The notes under the pieces are model-generated. The model had not been told where the DNA came from. It saw only the letters and a list, made by a program, of their open reading frames with translations, and searched no databases. The position numbers and the translations under genes are program-made. 64,000 nt of DNA from Altibacter lentus (lineage in GTDB: Bacteria > Bacteroidota > Bacteroidia > Flavobacteriales > Flavobacteriaceae), in the NCBI RefSeq assembly GCF_000746845.1, contig NZ_KN050846.1:999394-1063393 (forward strand), read 5' to 3'. The first letter of the stretch is position 1, and each line of letters starts with the position of its first letter. Positions 50,284-60,503 of this stretch are shown here, piece after piece.

Positions 50284-50736
50284 ATGAAGAAAATCCTAAG
50301 CATTCTGTTGATCTATTTTGCAGGTGTTTCGTGTAACAATTCAGAAAAAAAGAAAACCTCCCTTAAAATAGGTGCGGAAACCGTCGCTTCTAATGACCAG
50401 GACCCCTTGAAAAAAAGCATGGAGCGGGGAGCCGTTGTGTATTCAGATTTCTGTATGCAGTGCCATATGGCCGATGGTAAAGGAATTCCCGGAAACTTTC
50501 CACCCTTGGCAAATTCCAACTGGCTAAGCGAAAAACGAACCGAAAGCATTCATGCCGTAAAATACGGACAACAAGGAGAGATCACCGTTAATGGTGTTGT
50601 GTATAATGGCGTGATGGCCCCCATGGGCCTGAGCGACCAAGAAGTGGCAGATGTTCTTAACTACGTAATGAATTCCTGGGGAAACAGTCAAACAAAACCG
50701 GTTACCAAAGAAGAAGTTGCTGCAGTGGCAAAATAA
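50284..50736 (+). CDS. Lipoprotein cytochrome c
   Basis: 150 residues: lipobox FAGVSC (about C17), a short charged linker and a cytochrome c domain with CMQCH in FCMQCHMADGKGIPGNFPPL and a Met ligand near PMGLSDQ. Related to small periplasmic electron carriers; resembles NosC/cytochrome-oxidase donors. Placed alone on the plus strand. Not in the operator set by position, but anaerobic use is plausible. Confidence 0.85.
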   Translation: MKKILSILLIYFAGVSCNNSEKKKTSLKIGAETVASNDQDPLKKSMERGAVVYSDFCMQCHMADGKGIPGNFPPLANSNWLSEKRTESIHAVKYGQQGEITVNGVVYNGVMAPMGLSDQEVADVLNYVMNSWGNSQTKPVTKEEVAAVAK

Positions 50737-50797
50737 AGAAAAACCAGAATCCTTCTAAAAGGCCAAATCTCATTACCTTTGTCAAAATTAAAATTCT

Positions 50798-51406
50798 ATG
50801 CTCATTATTGGCATCGCCGGAGGAACAGGTAGTGGTAAGACTACGGTTGTTCAACAGATCATCGAAGAACTTCCCGCAGACGAAGTGTGCGTCATCTCAC
50901 AGGATTCCTACTACAAAGATACCAGTCACCTCTCTTTTGAAGAACGGGTAAAGATCAATTTCGATCATCCACAGGCTATTGACTTTAATTTACTGGTGGA
51001 ACATCTGGAAGAACTTAGAGCGGGAAGATCTTTTGAACAACCCGTCTATTCCTTTGTAGCGCATAACCGCACCTCCGAGACCGTGACCACCTATCCCAAA
51101 AAAGTAGTTATTGTAGAAGGGATCCTCATCCTAACACACCCGGAAATTCGGGAGATGTTCGATATTAAGGTATATGTGCATGCCGACAGTGATGAGCGTC
51201 TCATTAGACGTTTAAAAAGAGATATTTCCGAAAGAGGACGCGATCTTACTGAAGTACTTACACGATATCAAACAACGCTTAAACCCATGCATCAGCAATT
51301 CATTGAACCCACAAAAGAGTTTGCAGATATCATCATCCCTACCAATAGGTATAACACTGTGGCAGTGGAGCTTATTAGAACCATCATTCATCAAAAACTA
51401 GCATAG
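50798..51406 (+). CDS. udk: Uridine kinase
   Basis: 202 residues with Walker A GGTGSGKTT (8-16), DSYYKD, NFDHPQAIDF and RRLKRDISERGR, typical of uridine/cytidine kinases. Salvages pyrimidine nucleosides. One bp precedes the divisome gene, so the string udk-ftsB-mutA-mutB is one operon, a common order in Flavobacteriaceae. Confidence 0.95.
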   Translation: MLIIGIAGGTGSGKTTVVQQIIEELPADEVCVISQDSYYKDTSHLSFEERVKINFDHPQAIDFNLLVEHLEELRAGRSFEQPVYSFVAHNRTSETVTTYPKKVVIVEGILILTHPEIREMFDIKVYVHADSDERLIRRLKRDISERGRDLTEVLTRYQTTLKPMHQQFIEPTKEFADIIIPTNRYNTVAVELIRTIIHQKLA

Positions 51407-51407
51407 T

Positions 51408-51746
51408 ATGATGAAGTTTTCAGAAATAAAAAATAAAAGATGGATAAAGATATTGGGCAGCACCTATGTACTTATCCTGTTGTTCTTTGTGGTCTGGATG
51501 CTTTTTTTTGATACCAATTCCTTTCTTATCCACAAGGAACTCAACGACGACATTGATGCTCTGGAGGAAAACAAGGAATTCTACCAGAATGAGATCAATA
51601 CCGACAAGGCATTTATTGAAAAGATGCAAGACAGCAATGAGATCGAGAAGTTTGGCCGTGAAAAATATTATTTGAAGAAAGAGAACGAAGATATTTTCCT
51701 TATTGAACACGAGGACAGTATTCAAGAAAAGAAAAAGAATGAGTAA
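51408..51746 (+). CDS. FtsB/DivIC-family divisome protein
   Basis: 112 residues: short cytoplasmic part, one transmembrane helix (about 15-36), then a coiled coil (about 42-85, DDIDALEENKEFYQNEIN) and the family EKFGREKYYLKKENEDIF. Part of the FtsLB complex at mid-cell. Overlaps mutA by 8 bp. Confidence 0.88.
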   Translation: MMKFSEIKNKRWIKILGSTYVLILLFFVVWMLFFDTNSFLIHKELNDDIDALEENKEFYQNEINTDKAFIEKMQDSNEIEKFGREKYYLKKENEDIFLIEHEDSIQEKKKNE

Positions 51747-53115
51747 ATTTTTGTTTGACAAATTTGATCCGGTTTCTGCCAAACAGTGGAAACAGAAGAT
51801 CCAGTATGAGTTAAAAGGAGCCGATTATAATGAAACCTTGGTCTGGAACAGTCCGGAGGGAATTGATGTAAAGCCTTTTTATCACGGAGATGATGTCTCA
51901 CATCCGTTTGGCGCTGTTCCCGGCGCACCGCAGTCGTGGTCCATTGGTCAAGCTGTTTTTATAGACGACGAGAAGATCGCTAATACCATTGCACGGGACG
52001 CTGTTAAAAGAGGTGCAGAGACCGTCTATTTTATAGCCGCACACGAATTTGACATTCCTGCTGTCTTTGCTGAATTTCCTTTCGACACTACCCCTATTTA
52101 TTTTGAATGGCATTTCCTTTCGGAAGCATTTCTTTTGCTGCTGAAAGAATACCTCAACGCCAACAAGGCCGTAGTCTACTACAACGTTGATCTGGTTGGG
52201 AATTTAGCCCGTACCGGAAATTGGTACCATAATCTGAAGCAGGATCATACCATCCTCGAAAGCATCTTTCAAAAAGATCCTTCGGCTAACATCTTAAGTG
52301 TCGATAGTGGTCTGTATCAAAATGCAGGAGCCACCATGGTACAGCAATTGGCGTACGCTCTGGCGCACGCTCATGAATATCTCAATCACCTTTCTGGAAA
52401 GGGAATGCTTGCTCCCCAAACCACCGTAACATTTCAAGTGGCTGTGGGTTCCAATTACTTTTTTGAGATCGCAAAGATCCGGGCCCTGAGAAAACTTTAC
52501 GCTGTCTTGGCTGAAGAATACGGCCTTTCAGAAACGTGCCATATTATGGCAACTCCTTCCAAGCGCAACAAGACACTATACGATTACAATGTAAACATGC
52601 TGCGCACCACAACCGAATGTATGAGTGCTGTTTTAGGGGGTGCTAATATGGTCTGCAATATGGCTTACGATGCCATCTATCACAAAAGCAACGAATTTGG
52701 AGAACGCATAGCGCGCAATCAGTTGCTTATCTTAAAAGCTGAAAGTTATTTTGATGCCGTAAGTAATCCGGCAGACGGCGCGTATTATCTGGAATCACTA
52801 ACAGCCGAAATGGCGCAAAAGGCACTTGATGTATTTAAAACCATCGAAGCCGGCGGTGGGTTTCTAACACAACTAAAAGACGGGACCTTACAACGCAAGA
52901 TCAAGGAAAGTGCAGAGAAAGAGCAAGCCTTGTTCGACAGCGGAGACTTAAAACTGGTGGGCACCAATATCCAACAACATCCTGACGACCGCATGAAGGA
53001 TACCATAGAGCTTTTCCCCTTTGTCAAGACCAAAGCCCGAAAAACCCTCTTAGCGCCCATTATCGAAAAACGGTTAGCAGAAAAAGTAGAACAGCAACGA
53101 TTGGACCATGAGTAG
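51739..53115 (+). CDS. mutA: Methylmalonyl-CoA mutase small subunit
   Basis: 458 residues from ATG 51739 ([20 protein letters not shown]), 8 bp before the ftsB-like stop; the frame opens earlier at 51703, inside that gene. TIM-barrel with family motifs but lacking a B12-binding His (no DxHxxG), as expected for the non-catalytic beta subunit. Works with MutB to isomerise methylmalonyl-CoA and succinyl-CoA. Overlaps mutB by 8 bp. Confidence 0.93.
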   Translation: MSKFLFDKFDPVSAKQWKQKIQYELKGADYNETLVWNSPEGIDVKPFYHGDDVSHPFGAVPGAPQSWSIGQAVFIDDEKIANTIARDAVKRGAETVYFIAAHEFDIPAVFAEFPFDTTPIYFEWHFLSEAFLLLLKEYLNANKAVVYYNVDLVGNLARTGNWYHNLKQDHTILESIFQKDPSANILSVDSGLYQNAGATMVQQLAYALAHAHEYLNHLSGKGMLAPQTTVTFQVAVGSNYFFEIAKIRALRKLYAVLAEEYGLSETCHIMATPSKRNKTLYDYNVNMLRTTTECMSAVLGGANMVCNMAYDAIYHKSNEFGERIARNQLLILKAESYFDAVSNPADGAYYLESLTAEMAQKALDVFKTIEAGGGFLTQLKDGTLQRKIKESAEKEQALFDSGDLKLVGTNIQQHPDDRMKDTIELFPFVKTKARKTLLAPIIEKRLAEKVEQQRLDHE

Positions 53116-55237
53116 AAAGAACATACAGCACCTTCGTTTGGAAGCTTCAGAATTCAACACTGAGAACACTGAAACTTTTAAAACAGCAGAAGACATCAAT
53201 CTAAAGAATCGCTATACCCCTAAGGATATCGAAGACCTGGAGCATTTGGACTTTGTGGCAGGAATTGCCCCCAACCTCCGGGGGCCTTATGCTACCATGT
53301 ATGTGCGCCGACCCTGGACCATACGACAATATGCAGGTTTTTCCACTGCCGAAGAAAGCAATGCTTTTTACAGAAGGAATCTGGCGGGCGGACAAAAAGG
53401 TTTATCGGTTGCATTCGATCTGGCGACACACCGAGGATACGACAGCGATCATCCTCGTGTTGTGGGCGATGTGGGAAAGGCCGGAGTTGCCATTGACAGC
53501 GTAGAAGACATGAAAATTCTTTTCGATGAGATCCCCCTGGATAAGATGAGTGTTTCCATGACCATGAATGGTGCCGTACTTCCTATAATGGCGTTCTACA
53601 TAGTCGCTGCCCGTGAACAAGGCGTTGCACCCGAAGCCCTGGCAGGGACCATTCAAAATGATATCCTAAAAGAGTTCATGGTACGAAATACCTATATCTA
53701 CCCCCCTACACCATCCATGAAGATCGTGAGCGATATCTTTGAATATACCTCTCAAAACATGCCAAAGTTCAATTCCATTTCCATCTCGGGTTATCACATG
53801 CAAGAAGCCGGAGCTACCTGCGACATTGAACTTGCGTACACGCTTGCCGACGGCTTGGAATATATTCGCACCGGTCTAAAAGCAGGAATGGACATTGATA
53901 GTTTTGCACCCCGGCTCTCCTTCTTTTGGGCGATTGGGATGAATCATTTCATGGAGATCGCTAAAATGCGGGCAGCACGAATGTTATGGGCCAAACTAGT
54001 GAAGCAGTTTCAGCCAAAAAGCGACAAATCGCTGGCGCTTCGTACTCATTGCCAGACCAGCGGATGGAGCTTGACGGAGCAAGATCCGTTCAACAATGTA
54101 GCGCGCACTTGTATTGAAGCCGCAGCGGCCGCCTTTGGAGGCACCCAATCTCTTCACACCAATGCACTGGACGAAGCCATCGCCCTTCCTACAGATTTCT
54201 CAGCTCGTATTGCAAGAAACACACAGCTATACCTACAAGAAGAAACCATGATCACGAAAACAGTAGATCCATGGGCCGGTAGTTATTACGTCGAAAAGCT
54301 AACGAACGATATCGCTGAAAAGGCATGGGCACTCATCCAGGAAGTAGAAGCCCTGGGCGGGATGACCAAAGCAATTGAAGCCGGTATTCCAAAACTGCGG
54401 ATCGAAGAGGCGGCCGCACGTAAACAGGCACGCATCGACAGTGGCCAGGATGTGATCGTTGGAGTTAACAAATACCGTTTAGAAAAGGAAGATCCCTTAC
54501 AAATACTGGATGTGGACAACCAGAAGGTGCGTCTTTCACAAATAGAGCGCCTTGATTCCATAAAAGCCAAGCGCGATGCAGAAGCCGTGGCCGCTGCCTT
54601 ATCAAAATTAACCCAATGTGCCAAGACAGGTGAAGGAAATTTACTAGCTTTAGCGGTAGAAGCAGCGCAATTACGTGCGACTTTGGGGGAAATAAGTGAT
54701 GCGCTTGAAGCCGAATTTGGACGGTATAAAGCACAAATAAAATCTTTTAGCGGCGTGTATAGTAAAGAAATTAAAAAAGACCCTTCTTTTGAAAAAGCGA
54801 GAGCCATGGCGGATGCATTTGCAGAATCTGAAGGTCGTCGTCCCCGTATCATGATCGCAAAAATGGGTCAGGACGGTCACGACAGGGGAGCCAAAGTAGT
54901 AGCTACCGGTTATGCCGATGTAGGATTTGATGTAGATATTGGCCCCTTGTTCCAAACCCCGGCCGAAGCTGCCAAACAAGCTGTCGAGAACGATGTTCAT
55001 ATCCTGGGGATCTCATCCCTTGCTGCCGGGCACAAAACTTTAGTACCACAAGTAATAGAAGCGTTGAAAGGCTACGGTCGTGATGATATTATGGTGATCG
55101 TTGGAGGTGTGATCCCTTCGCAAGATTATCAGTTTCTGTTCGATGCCGGAGCCGTTGCGGTGTATGGACCGGGTACCAAGATCAGTGTGGCCGCGATCGA
55201 AATGCTTCAGATATTAATGGATTCGGAGGTTGATTAA
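53108..55237 (+). CDS. mutB: Methylmalonyl-CoA mutase large (catalytic) subunit
   Basis: 709 residues with catalytic TIM barrel (about 60-560; [20 protein letters not shown] and [12 protein letters not shown]) and C-terminal B12-binding domain with [14 protein letters not shown] (base-off His near 590). Converts (R)-methylmalonyl-CoA to succinyl-CoA. Overlaps mutA by 8 bp and the acetyltransferase by 1 bp. Confidence 0.96.
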   Translation: MSRKNIQHLRLEASEFNTENTETFKTAEDINLKNRYTPKDIEDLEHLDFVAGIAPNLRGPYATMYVRRPWTIRQYAGFSTAEESNAFYRRNLAGGQKGLSVAFDLATHRGYDSDHPRVVGDVGKAGVAIDSVEDMKILFDEIPLDKMSVSMTMNGAVLPIMAFYIVAAREQGVAPEALAGTIQNDILKEFMVRNTYIYPPTPSMKIVSDIFEYTSQNMPKFNSISISGYHMQEAGATCDIELAYTLADGLEYIRTGLKAGMDIDSFAPRLSFFWAIGMNHFMEIAKMRAARMLWAKLVKQFQPKSDKSLALRTHCQTSGWSLTEQDPFNNVARTCIEAAAAAFGGTQSLHTNALDEAIALPTDFSARIARNTQLYLQEETMITKTVDPWAGSYYVEKLTNDIAEKAWALIQEVEALGGMTKAIEAGIPKLRIEEAAARKQARIDSGQDVIVGVNKYRLEKEDPLQILDVDNQKVRLSQIERLDSIKAKRDAEAVAAALSKLTQCAKTGEGNLLALAVEAAQLRATLGEISDALEAEFGRYKAQIKSFSGVYSKEIKKDPSFEKARAMADAFAESEGRRPRIMIAKMGQDGHDRGAKVVATGYADVGFDVDIGPLFQTPAEAAKQAVENDVHILGISSLAAGHKTLVPQVIEALKGYGRDDIMVIVGGVIPSQDYQFLFDAGAVAVYGPGTKISVAAIEMLQILMDSEVD

Positions 55238-55791
55238 TGGAATACCTCATTAGATCACAACGACTCGGACTTCGGAATTGGGAGCAGTCTGACCTTATTC
55301 CTTTTGCTGAAATGGGGCGCGATCCCGAGGTGATGCGATACCTTCCGAAACTTTTGTCCCTTGATGAATCTGAAGCTTTTATAGAAAGAATGCAACATCA
55401 TTTTGTTACCTACGGCTATTGTTACTTTGCCGTAGACCTCCTGGAAACGAACGAGTTTATCGGCTTTACGGGATTGATGCAACAGCCTTGGGAGAGCAAA
55501 TTTACTCCGGCCGTCGACATGGGTTGGCGCTTAAAGCGATCTGCCTGGGGAAAGGGGTATGCTTCCGAAGCAGCTGCGGTGTGTCTGCATGCGGCCTTTA
55601 CGGCATTTCAGTTAGACGAAGTATATGCATTCGCGGCTCAGGGTAATACCGCTTCAGAAAAAGTAATGCAAAAGATCGGAATGTCGTATGCAGGTACCTT
55701 TGAACATCCAAAACTCGCCAATGACGATCGATTTGAATATTGTATCGCCTATCGAAAGCAACGTTCAGAAATAAACGCTGTGCACGCATAA
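55237..55791 (+). CDS. GNAT-family N-acetyltransferase (RimJ-like)
   Basis: 184 residues beginning [20 protein letters not shown], with the acetyl-CoA-binding QP..ESKFTPAVDMGWRLKR and AWGKGYASEAA loop. Acetylates amino groups; RimJ/RimL-like proteins may act on ribosomal proteins or on a small molecule. Its ATG overlaps the mutB stop by 1 bp. Confidence 0.9.
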   Translation: MEYLIRSQRLGLRNWEQSDLIPFAEMGRDPEVMRYLPKLLSLDESEAFIERMQHHFVTYGYCYFAVDLLETNEFIGFTGLMQQPWESKFTPAVDMGWRLKRSAWGKGYASEAAAVCLHAAFTAFQLDEVYAFAAQGNTASEKVMQKIGMSYAGTFEHPKLANDDRFEYCIAYRKQRSEINAVHA

Positions 55792-55840
55792 CATATATGA
55801 CAGAATACCTTACTTTTACAAGACATTTAAAATACACTTT

Positions 55841-56722
55841 ATGAATTACTCGGGGAAAATGTTACGTGACGACGCTTTAAAAGGAAAAACAATAGTAGTT
55901 ACCGGAGGCGGCAGCGGACTGGGAAAATCGATGACCACCTATTTTCTTGAATTGGGGGCCAATGTTGTGATCACTTCTCGAAATATTGAAAAACTGGAGC
56001 ATGTCAAAGCAGAACTCGAAGCGCAAACCGGAGGAAAAGTACTTCCGGTGCAATGTGATGTTCGAAATTATGACGAAGTGGAAGCCATGGTTGAAGCTTC
56101 GGTAGCAGAATTTGGCAAGGTGGATGTTTTACTGAACAATGCGGCAGGTAATTTCATTTCACCCACCGAACGCTTATCGGCCAATGCCTTCGACACCATT
56201 ATCGATATCGTTCTAAAAGGAACAAAGAACTGCACACTTGCTTTCGGAAAGCATTGGATAGAACAAAAAGAAACCAATAAGGTGGTACTCAACATTGTAA
56301 CCACCTACGCCTGGACCGGATCTGCGTACGTGGTTCCCAGTGCCACAGCCAAGGCAGGAGTACTGGCATTAACACGTTCACTGGCTGTAGAATGGGCAAA
56401 ATATGGTATGCGGTTCAATGCGATAGCCCCGGGCCCTTTCCCTACCAAAGGAGCCTGGGACCGACTGTTGCCGGGCGATTTGAAAGAGAAATTCGATCTT
56501 GCTAAAAAAGTACCTCTGAAACGCGTAGGTGACCACCAGGAGCTCGCAAATTTAGCTGCGTATCTGGTCTCAGACTTCTCTGCCTACCTCAATGGCGAAG
56601 TAGTGACCATCGATGGCGGAGAATGGCTTAAAGGTGCCGGACAAATGAATTTATTGGAAGATGTCCCCTCCGAAATGTGGGATATGCTCGAAGCCATGAT
56701 ACGTTCCAAAAAGAGCAAATAA
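55841..56722 (+). CDS. Short-chain dehydrogenase, 2,4-dienoyl-CoA reductase-like
   Basis: 293 residues with TGGGSGLGK cofactor loop (about 20-28), NNAAGNF, and IVTTYAWTGSAYVVPSATAKAG (split) where a Ser/Tyr..Lys triad is atypical: the usual Y-x3-K reads S-x3-K-like around SATAKAG. This pattern and the C-terminal LNGEVVTIDGGEWLKGAGQM fit peroxisomal 2,4-dienoyl-CoA reductase-like SDRs. Probably works in fatty acid beta-oxidation with NADPH. Confidence 0.85.
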   Translation: MNYSGKMLRDDALKGKTIVVTGGGSGLGKSMTTYFLELGANVVITSRNIEKLEHVKAELEAQTGGKVLPVQCDVRNYDEVEAMVEASVAEFGKVDVLLNNAAGNFISPTERLSANAFDTIIDIVLKGTKNCTLAFGKHWIEQKETNKVVLNIVTTYAWTGSAYVVPSATAKAGVLALTRSLAVEWAKYGMRFNAIAPGPFPTKGAWDRLLPGDLKEKFDLAKKVPLKRVGDHQELANLAAYLVSDFSAYLNGEVVTIDGGEWLKGAGQMNLLEDVPSEMWDMLEAMIRSKKSK

Positions 56723-56870
56723 AGGTATCGTGGTGGCAAAAAATAAAAATGGATAAATTGCAGCGCAACCATTTTTTAGGTTTTTGGCGTTATTAAAACA
56801 CTTGCCATGATTCGTTCCAAAAAGTATAGGTTTCGGTTTGGTTGTGTTAGCCCGGAAATTCGAAGTTTAG

Positions 56871-58043
56871 CTAGTCTAAGACGCTAGTCAGAGACCTTTG
56901 CGATCTCAGATGATCATCCATTTCCCTGTCGTATAGATACACAAAGAGAACCGCCATCATATCACTGAAGCCTTCAGATGGATTTTTGGTTTCCAGAATT
57001 AATTTGTAACTATTATCGGCGTACAGGGTCAAGCCTTCCTCACTTGCATAGACCGGTACTTTTTTCAGTCCGATTTTATTATTGTAATTCTCACATTCAA
57101 ACGTATACACGGCAGTTTCCTCTGTAATATCATATAGCGTAAAGGACTGTGCGTGCGGGTGTAAATGTGCGGCCATGGCATGGATTGTTGTGTCTTCTTT
57201 CAACTCTAACTGGTAGGTGACATCAAATTCGTATCTATGGTTTCCTTCGGGTAAGATCCAATGTGCCGACAGTTTCTCACCTTCCTTATTTAAGAACGAG
57301 TGATTCTTGAGGTCGATAGGCGTACACAGTGAAGGGTCCTTCTTCTTATTTGGATTATAAGGGTTCTCCCGGTCGTAGTCCTGTAATAGGACAAGTGCCC
57401 TTGGAACTAACGGTTTTAAATGACTTTGAGGCGGCGCGAACTCGAAAGAAATGCGGTGCTTCACTTTAAAGAAGGCATCTTCGATATTATGGTTCAGGGT
57501 TCTGGATGCTACAATGAACTTATCGTTAGCAGCTACCGGAAATCCATATCCTTGAGGAAATTGCAGATCATTAATTCCATTGGACAAAGTGCCCAAACGC
57601 GGGTATTGCGCATTGATACGCTGCGGAAAATTTAAATTCTTATAGTGGATGGGATCAAAAAAGTCGATGTTGGTGTGACACAAAAAATCGTTGTTATGAA
57701 CGTTCGTGCCCTCGCGATACACTTCAGCCTTGAATCCCGTGATCCATTTCACTGCAGCCGCATCCGGGTTAAGATCAAGGTTTAGCATAGCCTGAGGCCC
57801 ATCCATAGATTGATAGATATTATCAACCAACAGGTCCGGTGACTCCAAAACAACCCCTGCATCGTTTCGCCGGATCTCCCAATCGGGGTCGATGATCCGA
57901 AACGCATGAAGCAGTTTGGTCTTAACAATCGCTTGGTGCCGGTTGGACAGCGAGTGATACCCAATGGCCACGACGACCAAGCCTGTCATCAGCAGGATCA
58001 ACATACCTTTCACCGAAAATATCCTAATTCGTTTCAACGCCAT
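56871..58043 (-). CDS. Membrane-anchored protein of unknown function with HxHPHA motif
   Basis: 390 residues from ATG 58043 (MALKRIRIFSVKGMLILLMT), which puts a transmembrane anchor at the N-terminus; a longer frame opens at 58133. The outside part has VHNNDFLCHTNIDFFDP, an HAMAAHLHPHAQSFTLYD segment and ECENYNNKIGL. The H-x-H-P-H run and the CHTN loop recall copper-dependent monooxygenase-like (PHM/DOMON-type) beta-sandwich proteins, but this is only a pattern. No family confidently named. Convergent with the SDR gene. Confidence 0.6.
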   Translation of the reverse strand: MALKRIRIFSVKGMLILLMTGLVVVAIGYHSLSNRHQAIVKTKLLHAFRIIDPDWEIRRNDAGVVLESPDLLVDNIYQSMDGPQAMLNLDLNPDAAAVKWITGFKAEVYREGTNVHNNDFLCHTNIDFFDPIHYKNLNFPQRINAQYPRLGTLSNGINDLQFPQGYGFPVAANDKFIVASRTLNHNIEDAFFKVKHRISFEFAPPQSHLKPLVPRALVLLQDYDRENPYNPNKKKDPSLCTPIDLKNHSFLNKEGEKLSAHWILPEGNHRYEFDVTYQLELKEDTTIHAMAAHLHPHAQSFTLYDITEETAVYTFECENYNNKIGLKKVPVYASEEGLTLYADNSYKLILETKNPSEGFSDMMAVLFVYLYDREMDDHLRSQRSLTSVLD

Positions 58044-58261
58044 TGCTTTTTCAGGATAAAGATACGGAAATGTCAATCTTTGTAAGCAGTCTGCGTTTTC
58101 TTTTAAGGGGAAACGAATTTTTCCCTTATTCAACTCCTTCTGAAAGGCCCAAATAATAAGCCTGTTAGCTCTTCCTTCTTCTGTTTACTTCCTGTTAACA
58201 AAATTCATTTTCTATCCGCATAATTAATCGTATTTTTAACCCTTAATCTTGTAGGAAATTG

Positions 58262-59026
58262 ATGGGTAAAATAATTGCGATCGCAAACCAAAAAGGAGGT
58301 GTAGGGAAAACCACAACTTCAGTTAATCTGGCCGCCTCACTAGGCGTGCTGGAAAAGAAAATTTTACTGATAGATGCAGATCCTCAAGCCAATGCAACTT
58401 CCGGTCTGGGAATAGATGTGGAGAATGTGGAGATTGGCACGTACCAATTGCTGGAACATACCATTAAAGCGAAAGAGGCAATTATAAAGACCAGTTCCCC
58501 CAATCTCGATCTCATTCCGTCACACATTGACCTTGTGGCCATTGAAATTGAACTGGTGGATAAGGAGAACCGTGAATCGATGTTGAAAAAGGCCATTCAG
58601 GACCTTAAAGGTGAATACGATTTTATTTTGATCGATTGTGCGCCTTCTCTTGGTTTATTGACCCTTAATGCTCTTACCGCAGCAGATAGTGTGATCATCC
58701 CAATCCAATGCGAATATTTTGCTCTGGAGGGATTAGGAAAATTGTTGAATACCATTAAAAGTGTACAAAAGATCCACAACGAGCAATTGGATATAGAAGG
58801 CTTGTTGCTTACCATGTACGATTCCCGCCTCCGACTCTCAAATCAGGTGGTGGATGAAGTTAAAAAACATTTTGATGAGATGGTATTCAAAACAATCATT
58901 CAACGAAACGTGCGTTTAAGTGAAGCTCCCAGTTTTGGCGAGAGTATAATTAGCTACGATGCCGGCAGTAAAGGAGCCAATAATTATTTAAGTTTGGCAC
59001 AGGAATTAATTGAAAAAAATCTATAA
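58262..59026 (+). CDS. parA: Chromosome-partitioning ATPase ParA
   Basis: 254 residues beginning MGKIIAIANQKGGVGKTTTS with the deviant Walker A KGGVGKTT and LLIDADPQANATS. Polymerises on DNA and moves ParB-parS complexes. First gene of the parA-parB-DUF5683-dapB-lepB-wbqC string. No parS site was seen in the window. Confidence 0.96.
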   Translation: MGKIIAIANQKGGVGKTTTSVNLAASLGVLEKKILLIDADPQANATSGLGIDVENVEIGTYQLLEHTIKAKEAIIKTSSPNLDLIPSHIDLVAIEIELVDKENRESMLKKAIQDLKGEYDFILIDCAPSLGLLTLNALTAADSVIIPIQCEYFALEGLGKLLNTIKSVQKIHNEQLDIEGLLLTMYDSRLRLSNQVVDEVKKHFDEMVFKTIIQRNVRLSEAPSFGESIISYDAGSKGANNYLSLAQELIEKNL

Positions 59027-59032
59027 GCGCTA

Positions 59033-59932
59033 ATGGCAAAGGCAACAAAAAAACAGGCTTTGGGACGCGGACTTTCTGCGCTGCTGAAAGATCCTTCCAA
59101 CGATATACGATCTGCAACCGATAAGAATGCAGACAAGGTGGTAGGGAGTATCGTAGAGCTGGAGTTGGATACCATAGAAGTAAATCCGTTTCAGCCTCGA
59201 ACCAGTTTTAATGAAGAATCGCTTCGGGAATTAGCTTCTTCCATTAAGGAATTAGGGGTCATCCAACCTATTACGGTTCGGAAAATGGACTTCAATAAAT
59301 TCCAGTTAGTCAGTGGAGAACGACGTTTCCGCGCTTCAAAATTAATTGGATTAGAAACCATCCCGGCCTATATTCGTATAGCGAACGACCAGGAATCACT
59401 GGAAATGGCGTTGGTGGAAAATATTCAGCGTCAGGATCTGGACCCAATAGAGATCGCCCTCTCCTACCAACGGTTAATAGAAGAGATAGAGGTCACTCAA
59501 GAAGAATTAAGTGATCGCGTAGGTAAGAATCGTTCTACAATTGCCAACTATTTACGTCTGTTAAAACTGGATCCCATTGTACAAACAGGAATGCGTGACG
59601 GTTTCATTTCTATGGGACATGGTCGTGCCCTCATCAATATCGAAGATACCAACGATCAACTGGAGATCTACGAAAAGATCTTAACGCAACAACTTTCGGT
59701 TCGCGATACAGAAGCATTGGTTCGTAAACACAAGTCGCCTGCCAACACCGACACGCCTAAACAAAAAACTGTTCCTTCCTTTGCGAAGGAAGCTAAAAAA
59801 GAACTTGCCGCTTTGTTTGACAGTAACGTAGATGTAAAAGTTTCCGGTTCGGGGAAAGGACAACTCATCGTTCCGTTTAAAAGTAAGGAAGACCTGCAAC
59901 GCATCCTCAAGCTAATTAAAAGTGAAGCGTAA
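59033..59932 (+). CDS. parB: Chromosome-partitioning protein ParB
   Basis: 299 residues: N-terminal ParA-contact LGRGLSALL, CTPase-type GERRFRASKL, HTH (LSDRVGKNRSTIANYLRLL) and C-terminal dimerisation part. Binds parS and spreads as a CTP clamp. Follows parA by 6 bp. Confidence 0.96.
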   Translation: MAKATKKQALGRGLSALLKDPSNDIRSATDKNADKVVGSIVELELDTIEVNPFQPRTSFNEESLRELASSIKELGVIQPITVRKMDFNKFQLVSGERRFRASKLIGLETIPAYIRIANDQESLEMALVENIQRQDLDPIEIALSYQRLIEEIEVTQEELSDRVGKNRSTIANYLRLLKLDPIVQTGMRDGFISMGHGRALINIEDTNDQLEIYEKILTQQLSVRDTEALVRKHKSPANTDTPKQKTVPSFAKEAKKELAALFDSNVDVKVSGSGKGQLIVPFKSKEDLQRILKLIKSEA

Positions 59933-60503
59933 GGGACTCCATATCTTCTTATTTCTCCTATGTTCAGGAACTGTTTTTTCCCAAACTACGGATTCACTTT
60001 CAGTCACTGAAGAAAAAGTGTTGATCGTTGAAAATACCAATACCCCTAAAGAAGCATACAATCCGTTGGCCCCTTCAAAGGCCGCGTTCTACTCTGCCGT
60101 GCTTCCGGGACTGGGACAAGCGTACAATAAAAAATACTGGAAAATTCCCATCGTGTATGCCGGGATAGCGACGGGCGTGTACTTTTATATTGACAATGAC
60201 AACGATTACGACCGATTTCGAGATGCGTATAAGCGCAGATTGGCGGGATTTACCGACGATGAGTTTCAAGGCATTTCTACCGACCGATTGATCGATGCAC
60301 AGCGCACCGCACAAAAAAATAAAGATGTAAGTATCATTGTGGCTTTGGCGTTCTATCTGGTCAATATTGTAGATGCAAATGTGGATGCGCACTTAAAACA
60401 ATTCAATGTAAGCGATGACCTTTCACTACAGCCCAATTTCGAGTTGAACCGCATCGACTCGCATCCTAACTACGGAATTTCCCTAAAATATCATCTAAAA
60501 TGA
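59922..60503 (+). CDS. DUF5683-type membrane/periplasmic protein
   Basis: 193 residues beginning at a GTG (59922) inside the end of parB: signal sequence (about 4-18), then PSKAAFYSAVLPGLGQAYNK and YWKIPIVYAGIATGVYFYID, the family hallmark. Function unknown, but the gene sits between parB and dapB in most Flavobacteriaceae. Overlaps dapB by 4 bp. Confidence 0.8.
   Translation: MKRKGLHIFLFLLCSGTVFSQTTDSLSVTEEKVLIVENTNTPKEAYNPLAPSKAAFYSAVLPGLGQAYNKKYWKIPIVYAGIATGVYFYIDNDNDYDRFRDAYKRRLAGFTDDEFQGISTDRLIDAQRTAQKNKDVSIIVALAFYLVNIVDANVDAHLKQFNVSDDLSLQPNFELNRIDSHPNYGISLKYHLK

Noticed and set aside
54286-54852. 188-codon minus-strand frame inside mutB
   Set aside because: Antisense shadow of a well-supported gene; composition is Ser/Ala/Arg rich with no domain.
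58134-58261. parS site near parA
   Set aside because: No 14-16 bp GTTCCACGTGGAAC-like palindrome seen here or around parB.
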